In this document: one piece after another, positions 42,786-49,832 of the stretch
Position numbering within the stretch: position 1 is the first letter of the stretch
How the letters are laid out: every line of letters begins with the position of its first letter
DNA from: VAZQ01 sp040510075
GTDB lineage: Bacteria; Pseudomonadota; Alphaproteobacteria; Rhizobiales; Xanthobacteraceae
DNA: 64,000 nt
Reading direction: 5' to 3'
NCBI GenBank assembly: GCA_040510075.1
Contig: JBEVJT010000001.1
Span: forward strand, 3,862 to 67,861
Program-made: the position numbers and the translations under genes
The notes under the pieces: model-generated
Seen by the model: the letters and a program-made list of their open reading frames with translations, nothing else
What the model was told of the DNA's origin: nothing
Database searches by the model: none

Positions 42786-42918
42786 TAGCCCGCATGAGCG
42801 GCAGCGATATGGGGGAGGCCTAACCCGATGTTGCTTCCGCTTTCGCGCTTGGCGCTTCGGCGGATTCGAGCCCGCCGCAGCTCGCAGTGCGAGCGAGGCG
42901 GGTCGCTCATCCGGGCTA
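42786..42918. repeat. Palindromic intergenic element, family B
   Basis: TAGCCCGCATGAGCG at 42786-42800 and CGCTCATCCGGGCTA at 42904-42918 pair with one mismatch. An inner CTCGC-AGT-GCGAG hairpin lies near 42880. The AGCCCGGATGAGCG arm is a repeat I know from Bradyrhizobium-type genomes. The remaining ~195 bases to the helicase gene at 43115 show no gene. Confidence 0.75.
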
Positions 42919-43114
42919 GCTAGTTATTGAAGTTTAGGCGAAAACAAGTGGAATTCAGGGCACTTATTGCGATGCAGCAGGATTGACTTTCGGGGTTTTC
43001 GGCCTATCTTCCGCTCACATGAGGAACGCCAATTCGTTCCTCCTCCGCGCCCTTCAGCCACATTCGTGATCCATGTAGCGTGGTCAGGTTGCAGCGCGCC
43101 GGATTCGAGGTGAC

Positions 43115-44518
43115 ATGCCTTTCTCAAAGCTCGGCCTCTCGGCCAAAGTTCTCGCCGCTGTGAAAGCGGCCGGCTACCCCTCCCCTACTCCCATTCAGGA
43201 ACAGGCCATTCCCCACGTGCTCGCGCGGCGGGACGTGTTGGGCATCGCACAGACCGGCACCGGCAAGACCGCGGCCTTCACGCTGCCCATGATCACGATG
43301 CTTGAACATGGCCGCGCCCGCGCCCGCATGCCCCGCACGCTCATCCTCGAGCCCACGCGTGAGCTTGCGGCACAGGTGCAGGAAAGCTTCGAAAAATACG
43401 GCGCCGGCCAGAAGCTCACGGTCGCGCTGCTCATCGGCGGGGTATCCTTCGATGACCAGGACGCAAAGCTTACGCGCGGGGTCGACGTCCTCATCGCCAC
43501 ACCGGGCCGGCTGCTCGACCATTTCGAGCGGGGGCGGCTGCTCCTGACCGGAGTCCAGCTCTTGGTGATCGACGAAGCCGATCGCATGCTCGATATGGGT
43601 TTCATTCCTGATATCGAACGCATCTGCAAACTGGTCCCATTCACGCGACAAACCCTGTTTTTCACCGCCACCATGCCGCCGGAGATCAGGCGGATCACCG
43701 AGCAGTTCCTGCACAATCCAGTGAAGGTAGAAGTCTCGCGCCCCGCTACAACCCTTTCGACGACCACACAGCTTCTGGTGCGGACCGGCCGCGAGCCGCA
43801 CGAGAAGCGGGACACGTTGCGCAACCTCATCCGCTCGGCCGAAGGCCTCACCAACGCGATCATCTTCTGCAATCGCAAACGCGAAGTGGCAGCACTGCAT
43901 CGGTCGCTTGTACGCCACGGCTTTTCCGCCATTGCCCTCCATGGCGACATGGACCAATCCTCGCGCACGGCGGCGCTCGATCAGTTCCGCAACAACGAGG
44001 TGACCCTGCTGGTTGCTTCCGATGTTGCCGCGCGTGGGCTTGACATTCCGGCGGTGAGTCACATCTTCAACTTCGACGTTCCCCACCACGCCGAGGATTA
44101 CGTGCATCGCATAGGGCGGACGGGAAGGGCGGGGAGGAGTGGCACTGCGGTAACCGTGGTGACTCCTGCAGAAACAAAAAGTGTGGCTGCCATCGAGAGG
44201 CTCATCGGGCAGACCATTCCGTGGATGGCGGCTGGGTCACCTCCCGCAGTTGCTGAACACGCCGAGATCGGTTCGCCTCACGCGAAACCCAGTGGGCGCC
44301 GCGGCCGAACTGGGGGTCAAAGACGGCGCGCTTCCGGTCCCGCACCTCGCCGCGAGGAGGCGCGTCCGGCACCCCGCCGCGAGGAGGCGCGCGGCGATGC
44401 CAAGCCGAGGTCTGCCACTCAGCGGCACGTTCCCACCACGCCCGCCGCAAAATCGTCAACGCATTCCGGCGGCCACCTCCCCGCCTTCCTGCTGCGCCCG
44501 GTCCGCGTCAAGGCTTAA
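43115..44518 (+). CDS. DEAD-box RNA helicase, RhlE type
   Basis: A 467-residue helicase with the Q motif (SPTPIQEQAIP), motif I AQTGTGKTAAF, Ia EPTRELAAQ, motif II VIDEADRMLDMG, motif III FTATMP, motif V VASDVAARGLDIP and motif VI HRIGRTGRAGRSG. The C-terminal ~110 residues are basic and low-complexity with a tandem APRREEAR repeat, an RNA-binding tail. RhlE-like helicases remodel rRNA and mRNA, often under cold. ATG 43115 directly precedes FSKLGLSAKVLAAV. It is a single gene, with the family B element upstream and family C downstream. Confidence 0.93.
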   Translation: MPFSKLGLSAKVLAAVKAAGYPSPTPIQEQAIPHVLARRDVLGIAQTGTGKTAAFTLPMITMLEHGRARARMPRTLILEPTRELAAQVQESFEKYGAGQKLTVALLIGGVSFDDQDAKLTRGVDVLIATPGRLLDHFERGRLLLTGVQLLVIDEADRMLDMGFIPDIERICKLVPFTRQTLFFTATMPPEIRRITEQFLHNPVKVEVSRPATTLSTTTQLLVRTGREPHEKRDTLRNLIRSAEGLTNAIIFCNRKREVAALHRSLVRHGFSAIALHGDMDQSSRTAALDQFRNNEVTLLVASDVAARGLDIPAVSHIFNFDVPHHAEDYVHRIGRTGRAGRSGTAVTVVTPAETKSVAAIERLIGQTIPWMAAGSPPAVAEHAEIGSPHAKPSGRRGRTGGQRRRASGPAPRREEARPAPRREEARGDAKPRSATQRHVPTTPAAKSSTHSGGHLPAFLLRPVRVKA

Positions 44519-44620
44519 TAGTTTCGCGGCGCTCCATAGCATTGGTGTCCCGGCATCCGCGCAGCGAACCTTACGTGCAGTTGATCGATGCGCCAGCATC
44601 GGAGAAGCACGTATCTAAAC

Positions 44621-44742
44621 CGTCATCCTGAGGCACGAACGAACGAGCATAGCGAGCGAGCCTCGAAGGACGAACGGCCACAGACCGGGCGGCCATCCTT
44701 CGAGGCTCGGCGCAATTCGTGCCGAGCACCTCAGGATGATGG
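44621..44742. repeat. Palindromic intergenic element, family C
   Basis: Outer arms TCATCCTGAGG (44623-44633) and CCTCAGGATGA (44729-44739) are perfect. Inside, GCCTCGAAGGA (44660-44670) pairs with TCCTTCGAGGC (44696-44706). Two nested 11-bp stems give a long folded element typical of Bradyrhizobium-like genomes. Confidence 0.85.
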
Positions 44743-44772
44743 GCGTTTGTGACGCAGGAAGAGGAGCTGCTC

Positions 44773-45177
44773 ATGCAAGTGCAACCATATCTGTTTTTGG
44801 ACGGCCGCTGCGAAGAGCCGATCGAGTTCTACCGCAAGGCGCTCGGCGCCGAAGTCCTGGCCATGATGCGTTTCAAGGACAACCCGCAGCCCGCGATGAA
44901 CCCTCCTGGCTCGGGCGAGAAGGTGATGCACGCGAGCATGCGCATCGGTGATGCGACGGTGATGGCCTCCGACGGCCGCTGTCAGGGGCAGCCGAACTTC
45001 CAGGGATTTGCGCTATCGCTCACCGTGCCCAACGAGACCGAGGCCGAACAGCTATTCGGCGCGCTTGGCGAGGGAGGACAGGTGCAGATGCCGCTGATGA
45101 AGACCTTCTTCTCGCCGCGTTTCGGCATGGTCGCCGATCGCTTCGGCGTCTCCTGGATGGTCGTCGTCGCGCATTGA
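44773..45177 (+). CDS. VOC/PhnB-like (glyoxalase-fold) protein
   Basis: A 134-residue protein: VQPYLFLDGRCEEPIEFYRKALGAEVLAMMRFKD at the start, then MHASMRIGDATVMASDG, FALSLTVPNETEAEQLFGAL and FFSPRFGMVADRFGVSWMVVVAH. This is the PhnB-type subgroup of the VOC superfamily, of unknown function and with no clear complete metal triad. ATG 44773 has GAGGAGCTG upstream; the GTG at 44749 is rejected. It stands alone after the family C element. A separate, broken VOC gene lies at 46 kb, unrelated in sequence. Confidence 0.85.
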   Translation: MQVQPYLFLDGRCEEPIEFYRKALGAEVLAMMRFKDNPQPAMNPPGSGEKVMHASMRIGDATVMASDGRCQGQPNFQGFALSLTVPNETEAEQLFGALGEGGQVQMPLMKTFFSPRFGMVADRFGVSWMVVVAH

Positions 45178-45286
45178 TTCTATTGAGCAATTTGGCTTGG
45201 CCCATTGTAATTTACAATCATTTACAATCGGGCGGGAGGGGCACCTCGCCTGGTGATTGTGTTAGTTGCTTTTGCCCTGCCGCAAA

Positions 45287-45311
45287 TAAAAAAATGGCGG
45301 CTTAGGCCGCC
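45287..45311 (-). terminator. Intrinsic terminator of the suf operon
   Basis: Read on the minus strand, GGCGGC (45306-45311) and GCCGCC (45296-45301) form a stem around CTAA, followed by ATTTTTTTA (45287-45295). It lies ~95 bases after sufA, the last gene of the operon. Confidence 0.85.
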
Positions 45312-45404
45312 GCGATCAACCTACAATTTGGACGTTGACTTTATTTTTCAGACTTTCTGTACAGTTGCAAGCCTAAAAAATAGGCAGTCCGTCGCGAGCT
45401 GAAA

Positions 45405-45776
45405 CTACTGCGCTTCGGCCGCCGGCTTGAGTTGCACCGATTCGCCGCAGCCGCAGGCCGAGGTCTGATTGGGATTATTGAACACGAATTGCGCGGAGAG
45501 CTTGTCGGTCTTGTAGTCCATCTCGGTGCCAAGCAGAAACAGCACCGCCTTGGGGTCGATGAGCACGCGTACGCCCTTGTCCTCGACCACTTCGTCGGCC
45601 TTATTGATCTGCTCCGCATACTCCATTGTGTAGGACATGCCGGCGCAACCGCCGTTCTTCACGCCTACCCGTACCCCGACGACGGGGCTCGCCGTATTCG
45701 CCATCACGTATTTGATGCGCTCGGCGGCGGCGTCGGTAAGACGGATCACTTGCGGTCGTGGCCGAGAGGCCGGCAT
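45405..45776 (-). CDS. sufA: Iron-sulfur cluster carrier SufA/IscA (HesB family)
   Basis: A 123-residue A-type carrier with the three conserved cysteines, one in VKNGGCAGMSY and two in SACGCGESV. It binds Fe-S clusters from the SufBCD scaffold and passes them to apoproteins. ATG 45776 is chosen over 45818 because MPASRPRPQVIRLTDAAAERI is the normal start. It is the last gene of the suf operon, about 130 bases after the broken VOC gene, and a T-run terminator follows. Length and motifs are normal, so it should be functional. Confidence 0.92.
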   Translation of the reverse strand: MPASRPRPQVIRLTDAAAERIKYVMANTASPVVGVRVGVKNGGCAGMSYTMEYAEQINKADEVVEDKGVRVLIDPKAVLFLLGTEMDYKTDKLSAQFVFNNPNQTSACGCGESVQLKPAAEAQ

Positions 45777-45908
45777 GTTCAATCTTTCCTGTTTCCGTAA
45801 TTTAACGGGGCTTTCCAAAGGCTCAACATAACCATGAATTCGTGCTTTTGAAGGGCAGATATCGAGGCATTTGGCAGACCCCGTTAACCTAGCAGCTGTG
45901 TAAGCCTA

Positions 45909-46149
45909 TTAGTAGGTTGCCCAGAGCCCCGGAGTAGCGAGCTCCAACAGGTGGCCGTCGGGATCGCGGAAATAGATACTGCGCCCTCCCCGCGGCCAGT
46001 CCGTGCGCCCCTCGATCGGGACGCCGCTTCGTCCCAATCTTTGCTCCCATTCCGGCAGCGCCTCGGCCGTGATCGCGAACGCGATGTGCAAGGGGCCATG
46101 GCCAAACATAGAGACAAGTCTCGATGACCCGCTCGAGCCTCGGCGCCAC
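45909..46149 (-). pseudogene. VOC-family gene remnant with out-of-frame internal deletion
   Basis: The start APRLERVIETCLYV (frame of 46149) is the N-terminus of a glyoxalase-fold protein. The next frame directly gives GHGPLHIAFAITAEALPEWEQRLGRSG and GRSIYFRDPDGHLLELATPGLW to the stop at 45909, the C-terminal half with the metal Glu in LLELATPGLW. The middle of the domain (about 55-60 residues in intact VOC proteins) is missing and the two parts are out of frame. The product cannot fold as a complete VOC module. It lies between sufA and the sufT fragment, on the same strand, and begins about 10 bases after the latter's premature stop. Confidence 0.7.
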
Positions 46150-46158
46150 GCATCACCA

Positions 46159-46323
46159 CTATATTTCGGGATCGCACACCGTCTTGAGCATGATCTCATC
46201 CGTGAGGCGCGCCAGCTCCTCCGGAGGTAGCACGCTACTCGGCTCGGACTCCGCAACAGGTACGACCGCCTTTTCTCCTGCAGACGCCGGAACCGTCTTC
46301 TCTGAAACCTTCTCGTCGCTCAT
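46159..46323 (-). pseudogene. sufT: SufT (DUF59/MIP18 family), truncated fragment
   Basis: The ATG overlaps the TGA of sufS as ATGA. The frame reads MSDEKVSEKTVPASAGEK, then SSVLPPEELARLTDEIMLKTVCDPEI, and stops at TAG (46159). LPPxEIxxLTxxIxxxLKTVYDPEI is the N-terminus of the DUF59 domain of SufT, which helps mature Fe-S proteins. The domain normally goes on for about 70 residues after DPEI with VDIYELGL; here it is absent. The following sequence belongs to a VOC gene. So a deletion has removed the C-terminus of sufT. The Tyr of VYDPEI is also Cys here. Confidence 0.75.
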
Positions 46324-47594
46324 GCAAAGAATTCCTGTGCCTTGATCAGCGCTCGCGCAAGCGCATCCACTTCCTCGTGCGTATTGTACATCGCGAAGGA
46401 GGCCCGGCAGGTCGCCGTTACGCCATAGCGCGCCAGGAGTGGCATAACGCAGTGAGTGCCGGCGCGCACCGCAATGCCGGACCGGTCGATGATGGTCGCC
46501 ACGTCGTGCGGATGGGCGCCTTTCACTTCAAATGAGACAATGGGGCCCCGCTCCCGCGCCTCCCCGAAGATGCGCAACGAGTTGATCTCGCGCAGCCGCT
46601 CGCGCGCGTATCTGCCGAGCGTGTCCTCGTGCGCGCGGATGCGCACCTTGCCGACGCTCTCCACATAGTCGATCGCAGCGCCGAGCCCGATCGCCTGCAC
46701 GATGGGCGGAGTACCTGCTTCAAACTTGTGCGGCGGCTCGCCGTAGAGGACGCGGTCCTCGTACACCTCGCGGATCATCTCGCCGCCGCCGTTGAACGGC
46801 GGCATCTCAGCGAGATGCTGATATTTGCCATACAGAACGCCGACGCCGGTTGGGCCATAAATCTTGTGACCGGTGAGCACATAGAAATCACAACCGAGGT
46901 CCTGCACGTCGACATCGAGGTGCACGCCCGCCTGCGCCCCGTCGAGCAGAACCGGAATGCCCCGCGCATGGGCAAGCCGCACCACTTCTTTGACCGGCAC
47001 AACAGTGCCGAGCATGTTCGACATATGGGTGAGCGCCACCATTTTGGTGCGCGACCCAAGAAGCCGCTCGAACTCATCGAGAAGAAAGTTGCCGTCCTCA
47101 TCCACCGGCGCCCATTTGATCACCGCATCCTGCCGCTCGCGCAGAAAGTGCCACGGAACGATGTTGGAATGGTGCTCCATGATGGAGAGCACGATCTCGT
47201 CACCCGCGCGAATGCGCTCGCGTCCAAACGTATAGGCGACGAGATTGATCGCTTCGGTGGCATTGCGGGTGAAGACGATCTCCTCGGAGCGGGAGGCATT
47301 GAGAAACGCACGCACCTTTTCGCGTGCGCCTTCGTAAGCCTCGGTGGCAGCATTGGCCAAATAATGCAGCCCCCGATGAACGTTGGCGTATTGGGCAGTG
47401 TAGGCGTGATCGAGACGGTCGAGCACGGCCTTGGGTTTCTGCGCCGAAGCCGCGTTGTCGAGATAGATGAGCGGCTTGCCGTAGACCTGGGAGCTTAAAA
47501 TCGGGAAGTCTGCCCGGATGCGGGCGACATCGTAGGTCCCATTGCGCACCGCCGGATGCATGCTCAGCGTTCCCCATGCCTCGCAAGATTTCAT
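46320..47594 (-). CDS. sufS: Cysteine desulfurase SufS
   Basis: A 424-residue PLP enzyme. GKPLIYLDNAASAQKP and ANVHRGLHYLANAAT are in the N-terminal half; the PLP lysine is in VLTGHKIYGPTGVG (~245) and the persulfide cysteine in VRAGTHCVMPLLARYGV (~382), the group II (SufS) loop. It takes sulfur from cysteine to give alanine and a persulfide for cluster assembly by SufBCD. The ATG at 47594 overlaps the sufD stop as ATGA. The ATG at 47561 (MHPAVRNG) is a possible alternative. It is coupled downstream to the truncated sufT. Confidence 0.94.
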   Translation of the reverse strand: MKSCEAWGTLSMHPAVRNGTYDVARIRADFPILSSQVYGKPLIYLDNAASAQKPKAVLDRLDHAYTAQYANVHRGLHYLANAATEAYEGAREKVRAFLNASRSEEIVFTRNATEAINLVAYTFGRERIRAGDEIVLSIMEHHSNIVPWHFLRERQDAVIKWAPVDEDGNFLLDEFERLLGSRTKMVALTHMSNMLGTVVPVKEVVRLAHARGIPVLLDGAQAGVHLDVDVQDLGCDFYVLTGHKIYGPTGVGVLYGKYQHLAEMPPFNGGGEMIREVYEDRVLYGEPPHKFEAGTPPIVQAIGLGAAIDYVESVGKVRIRAHEDTLGRYARERLREINSLRIFGEARERGPIVSFEVKGAHPHDVATIIDRSGIAVRAGTHCVMPLLARYGVTATCRASFAMYNTHEEVDALARALIKAQEFFA

Positions 47595-48928
47595 TGCGCG
47601 TCCTGCTTGCGCGCGGCGAGCCAGGCGACCACGTGCTCCATCAGGCAGTCGCGCAGACCCGCGTGCTCGATTCCCTCGACCGCTTCCCCGACAAAGGCCT
47701 GGATCAGGAGCGCCTCTGCTTCCTTCTCCGGGATGCCGCGCGCCCGCAAATAGAACAAAAGGTCTTCGTCAAGACTGCCGGCGGTGGCGCCGTGCCCGCA
47801 CTGCACGTCATCGGCAAAGATTTCTAGCTCGGGCTTGTTATCCGCCTCCGCCGTGTCCGAAAGCAGGAGCGCGTGGGTGGCCATCTTCGCGTCGGTCTTC
47901 TGCGCATGCGGGCGCACGATGATCTTGCCCTGGAACACACCGTGAGATTCGCCATCGAGCACGGACTTGAACAGCTCGCGGCTGGTGCATCCGCAGGCCG
48001 CGTGCTCGGCAACCAGTGTGGTGTCCACGTGCTGGCGAGCCTTGAGCAAAGATGCGCCGCGGATCGCCGCAATCGTACCCTCGCCGGCAAAGTGCACGAA
48101 CAGCTGGTTGCGCAACACCCTGCTTCCGAGCGTGAACAGGAATTCGTTGAAGCGCACATGCGGACCCACGGTGGCCAGCAGCGTCGAAACGTGCAAGGCG
48201 CCGGCGCCCGGGCCGCTGATCTTGACGTGATCGACATGCGCCTCGGCCGCCACTTCGAGTTCCAGCGCCGTATTGACCTGGTGCTCGCTTGTCCCTTCGT
48301 GGCTTTCGACCAGCATGGCGCGTGCGCCCTTTCCGACGCGCACGAGCGAGCGCAAGAAGACGGCAGATGGTTGCGAACCGGCATTGATGAAAACAAGATG
48401 GAGCGGGCGAGCCAGTGCGACCCTGGGCTCGATGTCAACAACCGCGCCGTCACCCATGAACGCGGTGTTGAGCGCCAGTGCTGCATCGGTGAGAGGCATG
48501 GCCCTACCCAGGTGCGTGACCACCGAAGTATCTGCACGGGCGAGCGCCGCGGCCATGGAACCAATGCGCAGCCCGGGTTCCAGCGAAGCGAGGTCGGAGA
48601 GTTCCGGCACGAAGGAGCCGTCAACAAACACGACGCGGCGCGCCTCTAGTCCGGCGAGCATCTCGCCCGCTTTGCGCGCGTGCAGTTTGGTTTCTTCGTC
48701 CGGCACACGGGCCAGCGGCCGCGCCTCGCGCATGAGCGCCCGCAGGTCCGTATACTTCCACTCCTCGACGCGCCGGTGTGGAAGCCCTGCGCTCTCGAAC
48801 GTCCGGAAAGCTGCCTCGCGCAGCTGTTCGACCGGGAGCGGACCAGGCAGGCGCCCTCGGGCGGCGGCGAAGTTGGCCGCCAGCGCAGTCTCCGCCGCCG
48901 TCCTGTTAGCGCGCAGCTCGATATTCAT
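47591..48928 (-). CDS. sufD: Fe-S cluster scaffold component SufD
   Basis: A 445-residue protein. The N-terminal helical domain includes RTFESAGLPHRRVEEWKYTDLRAL. A right-handed beta-helix core carries the conserved HVDHVKISG and VHFAGEGTIAAIRGASLL regions, and the C-terminal domain includes the SufB/SufD signature ADDVQCGHGATAGSLDEDLLFYLRARGIPEKEA. With SufB and SufC it forms the SufBC2D scaffold. ATG 48928 is chosen (MNIELRANRTAAET); the longer start at 49003 would overlap sufC. It follows sufC by seven bases and is coupled to sufS. Confidence 0.94.
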   Translation of the reverse strand: MNIELRANRTAAETALAANFAAARGRLPGPLPVEQLREAAFRTFESAGLPHRRVEEWKYTDLRALMREARPLARVPDEETKLHARKAGEMLAGLEARRVVFVDGSFVPELSDLASLEPGLRIGSMAAALARADTSVVTHLGRAMPLTDAALALNTAFMGDGAVVDIEPRVALARPLHLVFINAGSQPSAVFLRSLVRVGKGARAMLVESHEGTSEHQVNTALELEVAAEAHVDHVKISGPGAGALHVSTLLATVGPHVRFNEFLFTLGSRVLRNQLFVHFAGEGTIAAIRGASLLKARQHVDTTLVAEHAACGCTSRELFKSVLDGESHGVFQGKIIVRPHAQKTDAKMATHALLLSDTAEADNKPELEIFADDVQCGHGATAGSLDEDLLFYLRARGIPEKEAEALLIQAFVGEAVEGIEHAGLRDCLMEHVVAWLAARKQDAQ

Positions 48929-48935
48929 GAGGGCC

Positions 48936-49691
48936 TCACGCGGCCTCTTCCTGGTATTGCGCGTAGCCGCTCCCTTCAAGCTCCAGCGCAAGTTCTTTGC
49001 CACCGGTCTTCACGATGCGGCCCCGCGAGAGCACATGGACGACATCGGGGACGATGTAGTTCAGGAGACGCTGGTAGTGGGTGATGACGACGAAGGAGCG
49101 ATCTGGTGAGCGAAGCCCGTTCACCCCCTGGGCGACGACTTTCAGCGCATCGATGTCAAGGCCGGAATCAGTCTCGTCGAGCACGCACAACCGCGGCTCC
49201 AGCAGCGCCATTTGCAGGATCTCGTTGCGCTTCTTCTCGCCACCGGAAAAGCCGACGTTTACGCCGCGCCGAAGCATTTCCTGATCGATGTCAAGCTTGC
49301 CTGCGACTGCGCGCACCTGCTTGAGAAACTCAGGCGTGGAGAGCTCAGGCTGTTCGCGCTTCTTGCGTTGCGCATTGATTGCGGTGCGCAGGAAGGTCAT
49401 CGTCGCGACGCCGGGGATCTCCAGCGGATACTGGAAGGCCAGAAAGAGGCCCTTCGCCGCGCGCTCGTCGGGTGCGAGGCCCAGAACGTCGTCGCCATCG
49501 AGGAGAACCTCGCCTTGCGTCACCTCGTAACCGGGCTTGCCGGCGAGTACGTGGGCCAGCGTCGACTTTCCCGAGCCGTTGGGACCCATGATTGCATGCA
49601 CGCTGCCCCGGCCGACCGAAAGCTCGAGACCATTCAGGATCTTTCTGCCGTCGACTTCGACGTGCAGATCTTTCACCTCCAACATATGCAT
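48936..49691 (-). CDS. sufC: SufC ATPase of the SUF complex
   Basis: A protein of about 251 residues with Walker A GPNGSGKST, Q-loop FQYPLEIPG, signature FSGGEKKRNEILQ, Walker B LCVLDETDSGLDID and switch His in ITHYQRLL. This is the SufC-specific set; the SALDID/SGLDID form is diagnostic. It drives conformational changes of SufB-SufD. ATG 49691 is favoured over 49685; the upstream in-frame ATG at 49721 lies inside the family D repeat, which is a good reason to reject it. The repeat separates it from sufB. Confidence 0.94.
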   Translation of the reverse strand: MHMLEVKDLHVEVDGRKILNGLELSVGRGSVHAIMGPNGSGKSTLAHVLAGKPGYEVTQGEVLLDGDDVLGLAPDERAAKGLFLAFQYPLEIPGVATMTFLRTAINAQRKKREQPELSTPEFLKQVRAVAGKLDIDQEMLRRGVNVGFSGGEKKRNEILQMALLEPRLCVLDETDSGLDIDALKVVAQGVNGLRSPDRSFVVITHYQRLLNYIVPDVVHVLSRGRIVKTGGKELALELEGSGYAQYQEEAA

Positions 49692-49714
49692 TTCGTTCGC
49701 GCCTTCTCCTTTAA

Positions 49715-49823
49715 CCGTCATTCCGGGGCGCCGCTCAGTAGAGCGGCGAGCCCGGAATCCATAACCGCGGCCTGGGATTATGGATTACGGCTCTCGGCCC
49801 TTGGGTCTCGGCCGGAATGACGG
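49715..49823. repeat. Palindromic intergenic element, family D, inside the suf operon
   Basis: The perfect 12-bp outer arms are CCGTCATTCCGG (49715-49726) and CCGGAATGACGG (49812-49823). Two internal hairpins occur: GCCGCTC/GAGCGGC (49730-49747) and ATCCATAA/TTATGGAT (49757-49785). It sits between sufB and sufC on the transcript. Confidence 0.88.
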
Positions 49824-49832
49824 CCGATTTTT

